Assembly: GCF_034702125.1 (NCBI RefSeq)
Contig: NC_085862.1
Coordinates: 13,174,838 to 13,238,837 of the forward strand
Source: Engraulis encrasicolus
Lineage: Eukaryota > Chordata > Actinopteri > Clupeiformes > Engraulidae
Direction: 5' to 3'
Length of the DNA: 64,000 bases
In this document: positions 11,750 to 23,781 of the stretch, piece after piece
Layout: each line of letters begins with the position of its first letter
Position numbering within the stretch: position 1 is the first letter of the stretch
Notes under the pieces: generated by a model
Seen by the model: only the letters and a program-made list of their open reading frames with translations
Database searches by the model: none
What the model was told of the DNA's origin: nothing
Made by a program: the position numbers and the translations under genes

Positions 11750-12155
11750 TTAAAGGAACAGTCCACCCTTCTTTGATGTTCACATACTTGCAGTATTTCC
11801 AAGCATTATTCATGAATATACACATAAGCTTGTTCTCAGTGTTTTCAGTTCTTAGATTCATTGGTATCAGAATTATTAGCATAGCTTATAATCACTGAAA
11901 GTAAGTGGAAGCATTTGTATCAAGCCACAAGTGATCACAGAATGGGATGAAATAGCTGTTTTTTTCAGAGTAGTTTATAAGTACATAGATTTGATGATGT
12001 TTTGTTTGCTCTCATAGACTTGCATTGCTATGCTTAATTTGTGTATACTGTTAAACTAGGCAATGCAAACACATACACGAGAAATACTGTGTATTATCAT
12101 ATTTTACTGGGACTTAACTACATATGAGCAATTTTGAGATGGACTGTTCCTTTAA
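11750..12155. mobile_element. TTAA-flanked MITE, second family
   Basis: TTAA then AGGAACAGTCCA at the left; TGGACTGTTCCT then TTAA at the right. AT-rich interior with no ORF. Confidence 0.85.
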
Positions 12156-12374
12156 GGGTTCATTGAAGGTGTTTATTTTCATCTCAATGGTTCACTGGAA
12201 AGGGAAAAGTCCTTTGTGTTGAACTATTCATTATGGGAACATTTGTCCGCATTAAAACGGGTTCTTCTGAGCCTCAGACCATAAGTGACATCAGCTATGA
12301 CATCTCTTTTTTTTCTTTATATAGTACTATTCTCTTTATGGTTCTTCAAAGCACTGGAAAAGATTCAACTATGC

Positions 12375-12680
12375 CAGGGGTAGGGAACCGTTTTCATTCG
12401 AGGGGCCATTTCAAAGTCCTCCAAGGGCCGTATATGAACACAAACCAGGATTTCCCCCTGCACATTAGGCCTACATTGAAGGCAGCCACTTCTCAACAGA
12501 CCCCACATTCACTAAGTCTCCTGAAAATATAATTTGATTGTACTGCAAATGCGATATCTAGCAGTTCTTTACAAAACATGTCATGTTTTATGTGAAACAC
12601 TAAAATTAGGTCGGGGGCCGGATAAGATGGCCTCAAGGCCAGTAAACGACTCTAGAGACAAATTAGGTTCCTCACCCCTG
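12375..12680 (+). mobile_element. Non-autonomous hAT-like element (CAGGGGTAGGGAACC family)
   Basis: Starts CAGGGGTAGGGAACC and ends GGTTCCTCACCCCTG. The flanks AACTATGC and GCCTATGC match at 6 of 8. Relatives lie at 19309-19609 and about 63402-63807. Confidence 0.8.
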
Positions 12681-12769
12681 GCCTATGCCATTTCTCATCT
12701 CATCACTAATGACAGCAAGTAGTCTACTTATAGTAGTCTTCTTTAGAGTGAAGCTACTTTATGTATGTG

Positions 12770-12995
12770 TGGGCAGCCATAGCTCAGTAGTTAGAGAGTT
12801 GGCCTTTAGATCAGAAGGTTGCAGGTTCAAATCCAACCCAATTACTAGCACCTTGATCCATGGCAGAAGTGCCCCTTGAGCAAGGCACCTAACCCCACAT
12901 TGCTCCAGGGACTGTAAAGTAACTGTAAGTAAAGGATAATCTAATATAAGTCGCTTTGGATACAAAAGCGTCAGCTAAGTGTAATGTAATGTAAC
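12770..12995 (+). mobile_element. tRNA-derived SINE
   Basis: The head is tRNA-like: GGGCAGCCATAGCTCAGTAG (A box) and GGTTCAAATCC (B box). A body with CCTTGAGCAAGGCACCTAA and a tail with AAGTCGCTTTGGATA follow. Related copies lie at 24945-25115, 46083-46290 and 47418-47540. It is not a functional tRNA gene, because the body continues well past the tRNA length and stem pairing is poor. Confidence 0.85.
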
Positions 12996-13750
12996 GCATA
13001 ATAATAATAAAAATATCTGTATAGCATCTGATCATACAAGGCATGCAGCTCAAAGTGCTTAACAAATGGAAAAAAACATCAATGTTTAAGATGGAGTTAA
13101 AAAGAGAAGTAGAAAAGAGAGACAGAAACAAGAAAGAATAGCAAGAAGACAAAAGAAGAAGACATATCCAATCCATGATGGTCAGCTAAACCTAAACATA
13201 ACAGATCACAAAAAGAGGCAGATACAGTAATTATCTAATTCCTATGTTGTGCATTTGAGTAAAAGAAGGACGGTATTGCATCTGTGCTGCTCCCGTGTCT
13301 TCTCTCTGGTGCAGATAAATAGTATTTTATAATTGAAAAAAAAGGCCGTCTAATAATAATGTATAGTGTAATGTATGTATACTATCTATGTCTAATTGTC
13401 TATGTCCACACCTAGAGTCTAGAGTCTATGTCTGTCTACATGGGAAAGTAAGAAACATAATTTCAATTATTTGTATGACCAGCGCATGTAAAGAAATTGA
13501 CAATAAAACCGACTTGACTTGGCTTGACTAATAAAAGCCATTACATTCCACCAACTGGCATGGTCAATGGCTAAAGCAGTGAGAAGAAAAAGGGGTTGCA
13601 CACAGAAGCTGGATGCTATCAGTGAAACTGTATTAGAAGCCGAAAATAAAGAGAAGCCAAAACAAAAAGAGGGTTACAAAAGTTTCGGGTCTAGCCCATC
13701 ATCAGTGTTCCCAAAATTTGAAAAAACGGCATCCTTGTTTTGGAATTGAA
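12996..13750. other. Intergenic, mostly unclassified
   Basis: Contains a LINE-like 3' tail near 13495-13531 (CAATAAAACCGACTTGACTT). No supported gene. Confidence 0.3.
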
Positions 13751-13751
13751 A

Positions 13752-14075
13752 GCGAAAAAGTGAAAGCCCATTGGGAAACTCCAACTCCCATTGTCATTGT
13801 GACACAGCACTCCACAGCACACAAGTGAACACTGCACACTGCACACAACGAAACTGCATTTATGCCTCACCCGTGCAAGGGGGCAGCCCTCAGTGGCGCC
13901 CCATGGGGAGCAGTGCGGTGGGACGGTACCATGCTCAGGGTACCTCAGTCATGGTGGAGGATGGGGGAGAGCACTGGTTGATTACTCCCCCCACCAACCT
14001 GGCGGGTCGAGAGTCGAACCGGCAACCTCTGGGATGCAAGTCTGACGCCCTAACCGCTCACCCATGACTGCCCAA
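13752..14075 (-). mobile_element. tRNA-derived SINE family 2 (about 320 bp), minus strand
   Basis: Read on the minus strand the head is GGGCAGTCATGGGTGAGCGG followed by a B box GGTTCGACTC. The body ends in GGAGTTTCCCAATGGGCTTT. Copies or parts lie at 21627-22071, 39495-39790, 54725-54870, 57770-58092 and about 60860-60965 (opposite strand). Confidence 0.85.
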
Positions 14076-14149
14076 TTACGCACCAAGCGAAACTTCCCAA
14101 GTAAGACAAAGGCGTGGACTCATTCTCTACCTTCACAATGGCTGAAGAC

Positions 14150-14660
14150 ATCGGGAGAAGAGGAGGAGGAAGAAGAGGAGGAAGAGGACGAAGAGGAGGA
14201 GGAGAGGTTAAGGTGAAGACATCGGGAGAAGAGGAGGAGAAAGAAGAGGAGGAAGAGGAGGAAGAGGAGGAGGAGAGGTTAAGGTGAAGACATCAGGAGG
14301 GGAGGAAGAAGAGGACGAAGAGGAGGAGGACGAAGAGGAGGAAGAGGAGGAGGAGAGGGAATTAAGGCAGACAGAGGAGTGGGGAGAGGTTAAGGTGAAG
14401 ACATCAGACAGACGTCACCATGGCAACGGGAAAAGGGCATTCGACAGTAGATGAGGGCAAGAGGAGCGGGAATTGAGGAAGATGGCACCTGGAGATATGG
14501 AGGAAGAGGAGGAGGTGGAAGAGGAGGAGGAGGAGGAGGAAGAGGAGTACCAGGAGATATGGAGGAAGAGGAGAAGGATGAGGAGGAGGAGGAGGAGGAG
14601 GAGGAGGAGGAATTGAGGTAGATGGCACCGGGAGATATGGAGAGAGGGGAAGGCGGAGAA
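14150..14660 (+). repeat. Purine (GAGGA)n tract
   Basis: Almost pure G+A over long stretches, with a larger unit ending GGTTAAGGTGAAGACATC seen at about 14205, 14277 and 14385. Mirror-symmetric purine DNA of this kind can form triplex structures. The long minus-strand Ser/Pro-rich ORF across it is an artefact. Confidence 0.85.
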
Positions 14661-14671
14661 GACGAAAAAAG

Positions 14672-14791
<120 letters not shown>

Positions 14792-14959
14792 GAGAGAGGG
14801 GTTGGGGTGAAATTGAGAGAAGACAATAGGAAAAAAGAGAAATGCTAAAAGCTCTATTGGGCTGCAGGTAGGACCTGACACACTAGCGGAGTACATAGGA
14901 CAGATATAACTATCTTTGGGTTTACAATTCATAAACCAAATACATGTTGTTTTGTATTG

Positions 14960-15105
14960 TATTGTATTGTATTGTATGTCATACACATCACAGTGCGTTT
15001 GTCCATGTGTGTATGTGTTAATGTCTGTGGATGCATGCGTGCGTGTGTGTGCATGCATGCGTGCATGTGTGCATGCATGTGTGCGTGTGTGTGTGTGTGG
15101 TGTGG
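14960..15105 (+). repeat. (TTGTA)n and imperfect (GT/GC)n simple repeats
   Basis: TTGTATTGTATTGTATTGTA, then GTGTGTGCATGC-type runs. Non-coding. Confidence 0.8.
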
Positions 15106-15477
15106 TGTGGGTCTATAGATTTTAGCCTTATTCTCACTACAAAAGAGAGAATGCTGCCACCTAGTGGCTCAACTGTGTACAAGCTACAGCAGGGATGGGC
15201 AACTGGAGGCCCAGAGGCCACATGTGACCCGCCACCCATGGGTGCCGCAAGGGGGGGTTTACAGATTTTAAGGGCCAGACCCCGACAGCACTGACAGGCC
15301 CCCTCGAAGGATGCTGATAACATAATTTGTCATTTTGGGGGCCCAAAATTTGAATCTTTCACGAGGCCCATTTTTTTTACCCGCACCTCTGCCGCCACCT
15401 CTCTCAATGTGGCCTGTGGACAGTTATTAAACCCTTAGCGCAGAACTGGTAACCTTACAAAACTGGTAACCTTACTT

Positions 15478-16196
15478 TCACCAAAGTTCTAGGCCCCCTA
15501 CTCTTCATCATTTATATTCTTCCCCTTGGTAACATTCTCCGAAAACATGGCCTAAATTTTCATTGTTATGCAGAGATGACACCCAAATTTACATTCACAC
15601 CAAACCCTCCCATCCACTCCCCCTCGCTAACTTAACAACCTGCCTAAATGAAATTAGTAATTGGATGACCCAAAATTTTCTTAAACTTAATCAAAACAAA
15701 ACCGAAGCCATCATCATCGCCACTCCATCATTACTTAAAAAGATAAACCTTTCTCAGTTCTCTATCCCTGACTATTTTACCTCCACTTCCTCTGAAGTAA
15801 GAAATCTGGACGTCATCATCGACTCTTCACTCTCCTTTGAATCCCATATTAAACACCTCACCAAAACTGCGTTTTTCCACCTTAAAACCATCTCCAGACT
15901 CCACCCTTCTCTTACCCCTACCTCTGCTGTGACCCTCAGTCACGCTTTCGTAACCTCCAGATTAGAATTGATTGTTAAATTGATTAACCGTCTACAATAC
16001 ATTCAGAACTCAGCAGCTAGATTACTCACACACACCAGACCCTGGCATCACATTACCCCTATCCTCTATCAATTACACTGGCTTCCTATCCATTCACGTA
16101 TCCATTTCAAAATTCTCCTCCTCGTATACAAGGCCCAGCACAACCTTGCACCCTCCTACATCACAAGTCTCCTCACCCCATACAATCCCACCCGCA
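15478..16196 (+). pseudogene. L2-type non-LTR retrotransposon, reverse transcriptase fragment
   Basis: The translation contains [20 protein letters not shown], then a YADDTQ-type catalytic motif disrupted by a 2 bp insertion (TATGCAGAGATGAC), then LKLNQNKTEAIII and LQYIQNSAARLLTHT. These are hallmarks of the L2/Maui clade. A segment is missing between SRL and LINRLQYIQ, where relatives carry a dozen or so more residues. The frame resumes at 18059 after the inserted element. 5' truncated and not functional. Confidence 0.85.
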
Positions 16197-18058
16197 CAGG
16201 GCCGGTTCTGGCTTATTTGGCGCCCTAGGCGAGTTTGAGTTCTGGCGCCCACACCCCCCCCCCCCTTTTATACCTTACAGAACACAAGAGTAATACCGGT
16301 AGTAAGCTTAACTAAATAGCATCAAGAACAATAACTGTTTTGCATCAAATGGATTTCTGGTTCTTTTGGACAGCCGACCAACGCATCAGATTGAGTCGCA
16401 TGAAAGTACCTTCACTGTGTGGTGTCTTGGATGTAATGGTGGTGGTGCCCCCAACCCCAGATGAGAGGGAGGTTATCAATGTGTTTGAATTGTAAAATGG
16501 AATTGAAATGCCAGGAGAGTGGTACAGTACATTTGCATGTCAAATGCATGTGTAGACAATAGGCCTACCAAGGAGGTCTGCATTGATAGCCTATCTACAC
16601 TACCTACAGCATCACAAAGCATGGCAGCATAACAATTTTAATAAGCTACACATTTGTGCTGTCTATGATTCCAAACCAATTTCATTTCTGTACTGGAAAT
16701 AGTGGTGCATTTGTGAGTAGGAGAATGAGAAGGGGGCTATCTATGTGTTTGAACCGGAGGGACAGGGTGAGAGAAAGGGAGAAAAGCTGTCACGCTTTTG
16801 AATTTCATTATATACAAAATATAGTAAATAGCCTCACTTGTCTGCAATACTACATCACTCAGCATGAAAACATGCTGTGCATGGTTCTCTTACATGATTA
16901 CTGTAGGCCTATGTGTCATTCTGGTCTGGAAACAATGTTTTTTTTTTAAGCTTACAACAAGCAGGTAATTCATTCAAGTGGATGGAAGGAGATATGGCAG
17001 CTAAACTTGTTTTAAACATGGCACCAGTCTTACTTTACATTGCTTGTCAACCTAAGCAAGTATTATGATGTCAGGTGGGTGTTAGTGAGTAGGCTACTAA
17101 CATAGGGTGACCAGACGTCCCGGTTTAACCGAGACAGTCCTGGTTTGGAGTTGTGTGTCCCATGTCCCGAGCAAACTCTGTCGGGACACAAATATGTCCC
17201 GGTTTTGGCCACCCACTACATTGCGCCATGTCTATCAGGGTAAATATATGGAAAAGATTACATGTTTACCTGCCACAATTAATGGCAGCCAGCGCTTGTA
17301 TAGAAAGTCTGAAGGAGTCAGTTGCAATTTGTCATTCCGACCTCTAAAATTGCTTAGAATGCAGGAAATTGCATCTAAAAAATACAAATTTTCCTGGGGG
17401 AGGACCCCCAGACCCGCCCGCCAAATATTGTCCTTCAGTCACGCACGAAGTGTCCCGGTTTTAGACTACAAAAATCTGGTCACCCTATACTAACAGCTAC
17501 TTTACTGGATTTCATTGCTTGGCATACTTGGCTAATGTTAGCATGCTAACTAGCGATTTCTCAGATCAAAAAAGCTCTTTTTCCCTCTAATTCCAAACAG
17601 TAGCCTCATAACTATTAGGCTTTACATTACCACAAACGGTTGCTGATTAAACCACATACTTCCAAAACACCCTCTGCAACTCCTGCATCATGCAATGACT
17701 GGTTTAATGAGAACATAACAATTCTCCACCCAGCAGAGCTGCATTGCTGTTCGCGCTTGCCCTCTGTCTCTCGAATGAGTCTCCAAATTCAAAATAGATC
17801 GCACGCTGTCACTCGTCCCGCCCCCTTTCTCAGAACTGTCTGTTTATTGGTTCACAGACTTCCCAGAGACAGTTGAAAGCGATATTACGATTGGCTGAGG
17901 GGCGCTTTGCCGTGAGGAGCGCTTTCGCGACTTCATAAAAAAAACCTCCATATCGCAAAATTACGCATCGGAGAGCGCCATTTCGGCGCTCCTTCTTCAC
18001 ATTGCGCTCTAGGCGACCGCCTAGCCGGCCTATGCTTATAACCGGCCCTGCACACGCA
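16189..18058. mobile_element. 1.85 kb hAT-like element inserted in the L2 reading frame
   Basis: Left end CAGGGCCGGTTCTGG (16197), right end AACCGGCCCTG (18050). Target duplications CACCCGCA (16189-16196) and CACACGCA (18051-18058) match at 7 of 8. Removing the element and one duplication restores the L2 frame. GGCGCCCTAGGCGA-type sequence follows the left end and an AGGCG-rich inverted counterpart precedes the right end. No transposase recognised. Confidence 0.8.
17095..17495. mobile_element. 385 bp hAT-like element, innermost insertion
   Basis: Left end TAGGGTGACCAGAC (17103), right end TCTGGTCACCCTA (17487). Exact 8 bp duplications TACTAACA at 17095-17102 and 17488-17495. The interior contains CCCGGTTT words in both orientations. 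Confidence 0.92.
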
Positions 18059-18565
18059 CACTACGCTCCACTGACTCACTCCTCCTTACAGTTCCCTCCA
18101 CACACCTGCGCACCATGGGCGACAGGGCATTTAGTGTTGTTGGCCCCAAACTTTGGAATTCACTCCCACTGTCACTTCGTCAGTGTTCTACACTATCTAC
18201 TTTTAAATCCAAGCTGAAGACACATCTTTTCATTTCTGCTTTTCCACTTCATTGACAGGCACTTCCACTTTATTTTAATCATCAGTTTATTTTTAATTTT
18301 ACATATTATTATTTTTTCCCCTCATTTTATTTTATTTTCAAATGCATTCTACTTCTTTTTCTTATTTGAAAACATTTATCTTTATTGTACTTTTATTTCT
18401 ATTTTATTTTTGCATTTTAATTACTCTCCTATTGTTAATTCAATGAAGCTTTGTTTTACTTTCCCTACTGTTATGTATTTGTTTTGATGGTAAAGTGTCC
18501 TTGGGTATTTTGAAAGGCGCTCAAAAATAAAATGTATTATTATTATTATTATTATTATTAAAATT
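18051..18565 (+). pseudogene. L2 retrotransposon, C-terminal end and 3' tail
   Basis: Continues the frame of the 15478-16196 fragment with LRSTDSLLL, MGDRAFSVVGPKLWNSLPLS and FKSKLKTHLF, the usual L2 C-terminal block. An AT-rich 3' UTR follows, ending in GAAAGGCGCTCAAAAATAAA and an (ATT)n tail near 18535-18560. Confidence 0.88.
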
Positions 18566-19080
18566 TGTAACAGTTATCTCTTAATCTGTTACTTAAGTTC
18601 TCCTGATACGGTCATAGCAATGTTGTTATGATGTCGTTGAGTATTTTCAGCATATGGTGAATAGGTCCGCTGGCGACCCCATCTGCAGTAAGAGGCTACC
18701 AAAATAATGACCAGATTTTACTTTGAAATGACTACTGAATCAGTCCTTTGTAATGATACAGTTGATCAAGAGAGAGCATGTTTATTCCTTCCAAACGACA
18801 TGGGCAGTCAGTGAGCAACTAACTGCACCTCGAACTCGAGTTACAGTCAGATCCGTGGTCATATGCCTATTGCAGCAGCTCCGATGGTGTTTGTGTAATT
18901 TAGTGTTTTTGTGTGCTCCTTTCGAGTTTATCTATCTTATATATTTTTAACCTCCTGGTCCTGTGTCTGTACTATGTATGTTGTCTGTTTTTGCGCAATC
19001 TGTATGTACGTTACTACTGCTTCAACACATGTGGGATAATAAAGAGCATACTTACTGACTTACTTACTTATGTGGTCCTC
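18566..19080 (+). other. Unclassified retro-like sequence with an AATAAAG tail
   Basis: Ends in GGATAATAAAGAGCATACTT and then TACTTACTTAC simple repeats, like the 3' end of a short retroelement. No ORF supported. Confidence 0.35.
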
Positions 19081-19300
19081 CGAAGGTGGTAATGAAAAAA
19101 ACGCGGCCCTGCTCCTCATAAAAGTTGCCCATCCATGAGCTACATTGTAATTGCAATAGGGGTTTACTTACACTATAGGTCAGTGGGGTTTTATCTGGAA
19201 AAGGACTTTGTTCATTAGGCTAATTATGGTGAAGTCATCATACTAAGTCACCTGCTGACATTCTCCTGGGAGAAGCACAGTGACTGACGGCTAGGTAATT

Positions 19301-19617
19301 ACCTAATTCAGGGGTGGGGAACCTTTTTCATCCGAGGGCCATAATAGTCCTCTGAGGGCCGTACTATGAACACAAACCAGGATTTCCCCCTGCACTTTAG
19401 GCCTATATTGAAGGCCACCTTTGAAACAGACCCCACCTTATCTAGGTCCCCTGAATATAACTTAATTGTATTGCAAATGTATTTTCTGAGATTCTATTAC
19501 ATGTCATATTTCATGTGAAGCTGCATAACATTAAAATTACATCGGGGGCCGGATAAAATGGCCTCAAGGGCCGCAAATGGCCCTCAAGACATAGGTTCCC
19601 CTACCCCTGCCCTAATT
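19301..19617 (+). mobile_element. Non-autonomous hAT-like element (CAGGGGTGGGGAACC family)
   Basis: Starts CAGGGGTGGGGAACC (19309) and ends GGTTCCCCTACCCCTG (19609). Flanks ACCTAATT and CCCTAATT match at 7 of 8. Closely related to 12375-12680. Confidence 0.88.
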
Positions 19618-19685
19618 AAATACAGTGCAGAGGAGTTGGTTAGTCTTTACAAAATACCCAATAGAAATGATAAGCTGCACACATT

Positions 19686-20121
19686 GAGAGTAAATAGAAT
19701 GGAGGCCAAAATTCTATTTCATTGTTGAAGCCAAGTTGGAGCCAAGGTTGGACCCAAAAAGACCAAAAAATGGCCAAATCCCATTCATTCCTATGAGAGA
19801 CATAAAACCCTGTATCTCCCTTAAATGCCACTCCAGGGAGATCATTTTTCGCTCAACTAGTAGGTCCCCTTGCTCTCCAACTTACCAGGGTGGTGATTTT
19901 TTTGTGGTGATGTTTTATTTTAGAGAGATATTAAAAGTTAAATTGACCAATGAGCATCAGAACATGGTTTGATTGACCGTTAGAAGTCTTGTTGTTGTCC
20001 AATCAGCACCTGCGTTTGGCGTTGCTAAGGTGGAATGTAAGTTGGAATGTTCCCAAATCTGGCTTCAAAGCGTTGAATGGCAAATAGCGTTGATTTGGCG
20101 TCCATTCTATTTACTGTCAAT
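19686..20121. repeat. Terminal-inverted-repeat element, about 430 bp
   Basis: GAGTAAATAGAATGGA at the left and TCCATTCTATTTACTGTC at the right are inverted counterparts. No ORF or clear target duplication. Confidence 0.55.
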
Positions 20122-20218
20122 GGCTGCACATCATGCTGAATATGCACTATATGTAATAGTCAGACCCATCTTGTGTGTGGTTTGGTGCTGGCATGTGTGT
20201 GTGCAGGGAAGCCGACAG

Positions 20219-20460
<242 letters not shown>

Positions 20461-20880
20461 TGGGTGAGTATGATAACAATAAAGATATACTGTACTATGT
20501 GCATAGGTAGACTATAGTGCAATAGTTGTGTGCCACTGTTCTCCCGAAAGAGAATGCTGCCACCTAGCGGCTCAGTAGCCTTGGCAACCACGGAGACTCC
20601 GGAACTCTTCCCCTTATCCCTCTCCTGCCCACAGACCTATACTAACCTGCCAGCCAGTCCATGCCCTTCACAAACATAACCCTTGGACTTCAAAGCATTA
20701 TTAATAGCCCCAGATTAGATATGGGTTAGATACGAAATACACTTCTCCTCTCTTTCTGCATAGTAGCCCTTTGAGATCTGGTCTCTCTACCATTTTGGTA
20801 ACATAAAGCTAGCCTATAACAGAGGCTCTGCTGCATGAAAATACTTTCATTTACCCTGGTTACAGCCACATTGAAAATTC

Positions 20881-21163
20881 GGTAACACTTTATTTTAGGG
20901 ATACATCTATTAGCACTAATACATACAATGTTCCTGTATAAGTAACTTGTAAGGCATGTACAAAGCAAAATCAAACATTTGTTAGGCATGTATTCGCAAA
21001 TGTCTTGTTCATGCACAATAAGGGATTTATTACCAATTTAACCTTAGTAAGGACCTAGTAGGCCTTAGCATTTGCTTAGTATATGACTTACAAGTTACTT
21101 ATGCAGGCATTAACATTGTATGTATTAGTGCTAATAGATGTATCCCTAAAATAAAGTGTTACC
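20881..21163. mobile_element. Palindromic MITE (GGTAACACTTTATTTTAGGG family), copy 1
   Basis: Inverted ends GGTAACACTTTATTTTAGGG and CCTAAAATAAAGTGTTACC, with further inverted TAGCACTAATACA words inside. Sister copies of nearly equal length lie at 27067-27349 and 55153-55436. Confidence 0.9.
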
Positions 21164-21179
21164 GAAAATTCTATATAGG

Positions 21180-21335
21180 AGGCTCTGCCGTGGTCAACTG
21201 GTGGGGCACTCGCCTGCCATGCAGCTGACCCGGGTCCTTTGCCGGCCCCTCCCCGTCTCTCTCCCAATTCGCTATCCTGTCTATCCTCTCACACTGTCTT
21301 ATCAAGTGGTCGAAAGTCGAAAAAGACCACAAAAA
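21180..21335 (+). mobile_element. tRNA-derived SINE fragment, third family
   Basis: GCCGTGGTCAACTGGTGGGG and GACCCGGGTCC occupy A- and B-box-like positions, followed by a pyrimidine-rich body. Confidence 0.5.
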
Positions 21336-21626
21336 AAGGAGAAAATTCTATGTAGGAGACAAATGAACTTAGTCCTTAGTAATGAACCTTTACCTACCTA
21401 CCTTTATCACACAAGTACATGCACACACTATTAGGGCACAGCTATCTTTACCACTGCATAGATTAACAAGGGAAATTCCTTAATGCCCAAAATCCTGATG
21501 GCAGAATGACGAAGCAGGTAGGCTACATCATTAATATGATGAGGTCACGAGTGCAGAGCTCCATTTTCAAAGTGGAATTTCCCTCAAGCAGGTCCAGAGT
21601 AACGCACTGGCTAGATATGAAGAGGG

Positions 21627-22071
21627 TGAAAGCCCATTGGGAAACTCCAACTCCCATTGTCATTGTGACACAGCACTCCACAGCACACAAGTGAACACTG
21701 CACACTACGAAATTGCATTTATGCAAGGGGGCAGGTGCGCTGCCAGAAATGCTGGGCCCCATGAAAGATTCAAATTTTGGGCCCCCTTAAGGGCCCCTCT
21801 CAGTGCTTGGGCCCCCTTAAGGGCCCTTATCAGTGCTTGGGCCCTAAGAATCTGTACCACTTTCCCCCCCCTAGCGGCCCCCATGCAAGGGGGCAGGGGG
21901 GCAGCCCTCAATGGCACCCCAAGGGAACAGTATGGCGGGATGATACCATGCTCAGGGTACCTCAGTCATGGAGGAGGATGGGGGAGAGCACTGGCTAATT
22001 ACTCCCCCCACCAAACCGGCAACCTTTGGGCTACAAGTCTGACGCCCTAACCGCTTACCCATGACTGCCCT
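21627..22071 (-). mobile_element. SINE family 2 copy with an internal insertion
   Basis: Same family as 13752-14075. The central part (about 21735-21890) contains a duplicated GGGCCCCCTTAAGGGCCC block that is absent from the other copies. Confidence 0.8.
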
Positions 22072-22233
22072 AGATATGGCTGAAGTCTAGCGGCCCCCAC
22101 CTACCAGTGGGCCCCCAATTGACCAAAAGTCAAAAATTTACAGAATTGATTTGATGTTGAAAGATGTGATATTGTGTTTAGCCGGATCACACCGCACTCT
22201 CGATTAAAAGGTGCCAAACAAAAACAAAAACTT

Positions 22234-22357
22234 TGTAAAATTGAAAGAAAAATGTCTGCACACTTAAATCCCCTTTGTGTTCTTTTTAATAAGAGGCCAA
22301 GCTTTCGGTCTAGTGAAGGGGATTTAAGTGTGCAGACATTTTTCTTTCAATTTTACA
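22234..22357. repeat. Fold-back repeat, arms about 40 bp
   Basis: TGTAAAATTGAAAGAAAAAT plus TGTCTGCACACTTAAATCCC is mirrored at 22317-22357. The loop contains GCTTTCGG. Confidence 0.85.
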
Positions 22358-22843
22358 CAGAAAGATGTGATATTGACAAATTAGTTGTGTCAAGTATAAA
22401 ATATAAAATCTTGTTAATACTCCTCTAAATATTTAGCAGCCAGCGTTTTTGCACACCAGTGCATTTTGGTCAGTATGTAGACTACTGATGTCAGTGAAGT
22501 TGAATGTTGAGAGGAACTGTTGAATAGTTTTTGTCCTGCCATGCCTATTGTTATGTCAGTGTCTTGTTATATCAGGGTAAATGTGTAATGTAATGTGTTC
22601 AATCTTTTTTTTTTTTTTAAATCACGTCATAGGCAATACAACTTGCCTGGTTTTTACCTCACTTACGGACAAACGATTCCCCATTGGGGATTGTTACACT
22701 CGGCTCAGAAAATGTTACAAAAATACCAATAAAGTTTCTAACTAAATACTTGTCTTAGCTCACTTGTCTATGTAATTTTATTGCAAAACTTGTCTTTCAG
22801 GGGCAAACTGGTAGCCTAGGGGCCTCAGGCCATTAGTCTGGCT

Positions 22844-23205
22844 TTAAAGGGACACTGTGCAGGAAATGGTCAAAAAGGGTACTGCAACTATGCTGCTCAT
22901 TGAAACTGGGCTGCCTATTGCCAAATCTTTACATGTAAGTTTACTAAGTACTAAACAAATATTTTCTAGTATGGTCCAAGTACAGTCATTTTTGCAGCTA
23001 AAAATGACTATTTTTGAAAATTCAAAATGGCGGACCCTCGAGAAGATCCCCCTTTTCATGTATGAAAAGTGCAATTTTTTCAGTCATAATGAATACTTAG
23101 AATTAGATGCTGGTGGTAAGTATTCATGAAAAAGGTAACATTAGTGAATGGGCAGCATGACTTCTGGAAATAAACAACTAAAAATCTCACACAGTGTCCC
23201 TTTAA
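22844..23205 (+). mobile_element. TTAA-flanked MITE, sister of 9095-9472
   Basis: TTAA-AGGGACACTGTGCAGG at the left and CACAGTGTCCCT-TTAA at the right, collinear throughout with the copy at 9095. Confidence 0.9.
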
Positions 23206-23781
23206 CAATTTGTCGACCAAACACAGTTCCATGGAAAAAAGAAAATAAATAAAAAGTCCATAGAATTCCGTAGGGAAGTTACATCAAAGATTCTTTTCAT
23301 AATGGACCGTCTCTGGTTACATACGACAGGCTATTGCTGAACTATAGGCCTATGCACATGAATAATTACTATAGTCACAGATCTATTTCGGCCTATGCCA
23401 TTAATTCAAAAAATGAAATCTTGTGTCATATCATAGCCTATTGGTTCTCCACAAAATGTTAACAAATCAGGCTTTGAGTATGCGATTATATGATGAAATA
23501 TGAGTATGAGATCCCTTTGAAATATGATGTCCTACTCGTGTAAAATAGAGAGCATGTGGAGTAGGCCTATTATACTCCATTTGTAGGCCCTATTTAAAAA
23601 AAAAAAAAAAAGCAGTGTTAACTCAACTCTTAGTAGCCTACCCTGGGGCCAAATAAATCTTGAAAATGTTAAATTTAGTGTTGAACAGTAGTGAGTTAAC
23701 ACTACATGTTTCTATCTACAGTTTTTACTACATACAGTTGTAGTAGTAAGGTCCTGGCATGGTCATGTCGACTGTACATGA

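Larger units (their letters stand above)
15182..19145. mobile_element. Outermost hAT-like element of a four-level nest
   Basis: Left end CAGGGATGGGCAACT (15190), right end AGTTGCCCATCCATG (ends 19137). The flanking 8-mers AGCTACAG (15182-15189) and AGCTACAT (19138-19145) match at 7 of 8. Everything between, including an L2-type LINE and two further elements, would be later insertions. The internal similarity of the two ends is short, so the pairing rests mainly on the terminal repeat plus the 8-mer. Confidence 0.5.

Noticed and set aside
12770..12845. Possible functional tRNA gene
   Set aside because: A and B boxes are present, but the cloverleaf stems do not pair well and a SINE body and tail follow; several diverged copies exist in the window.
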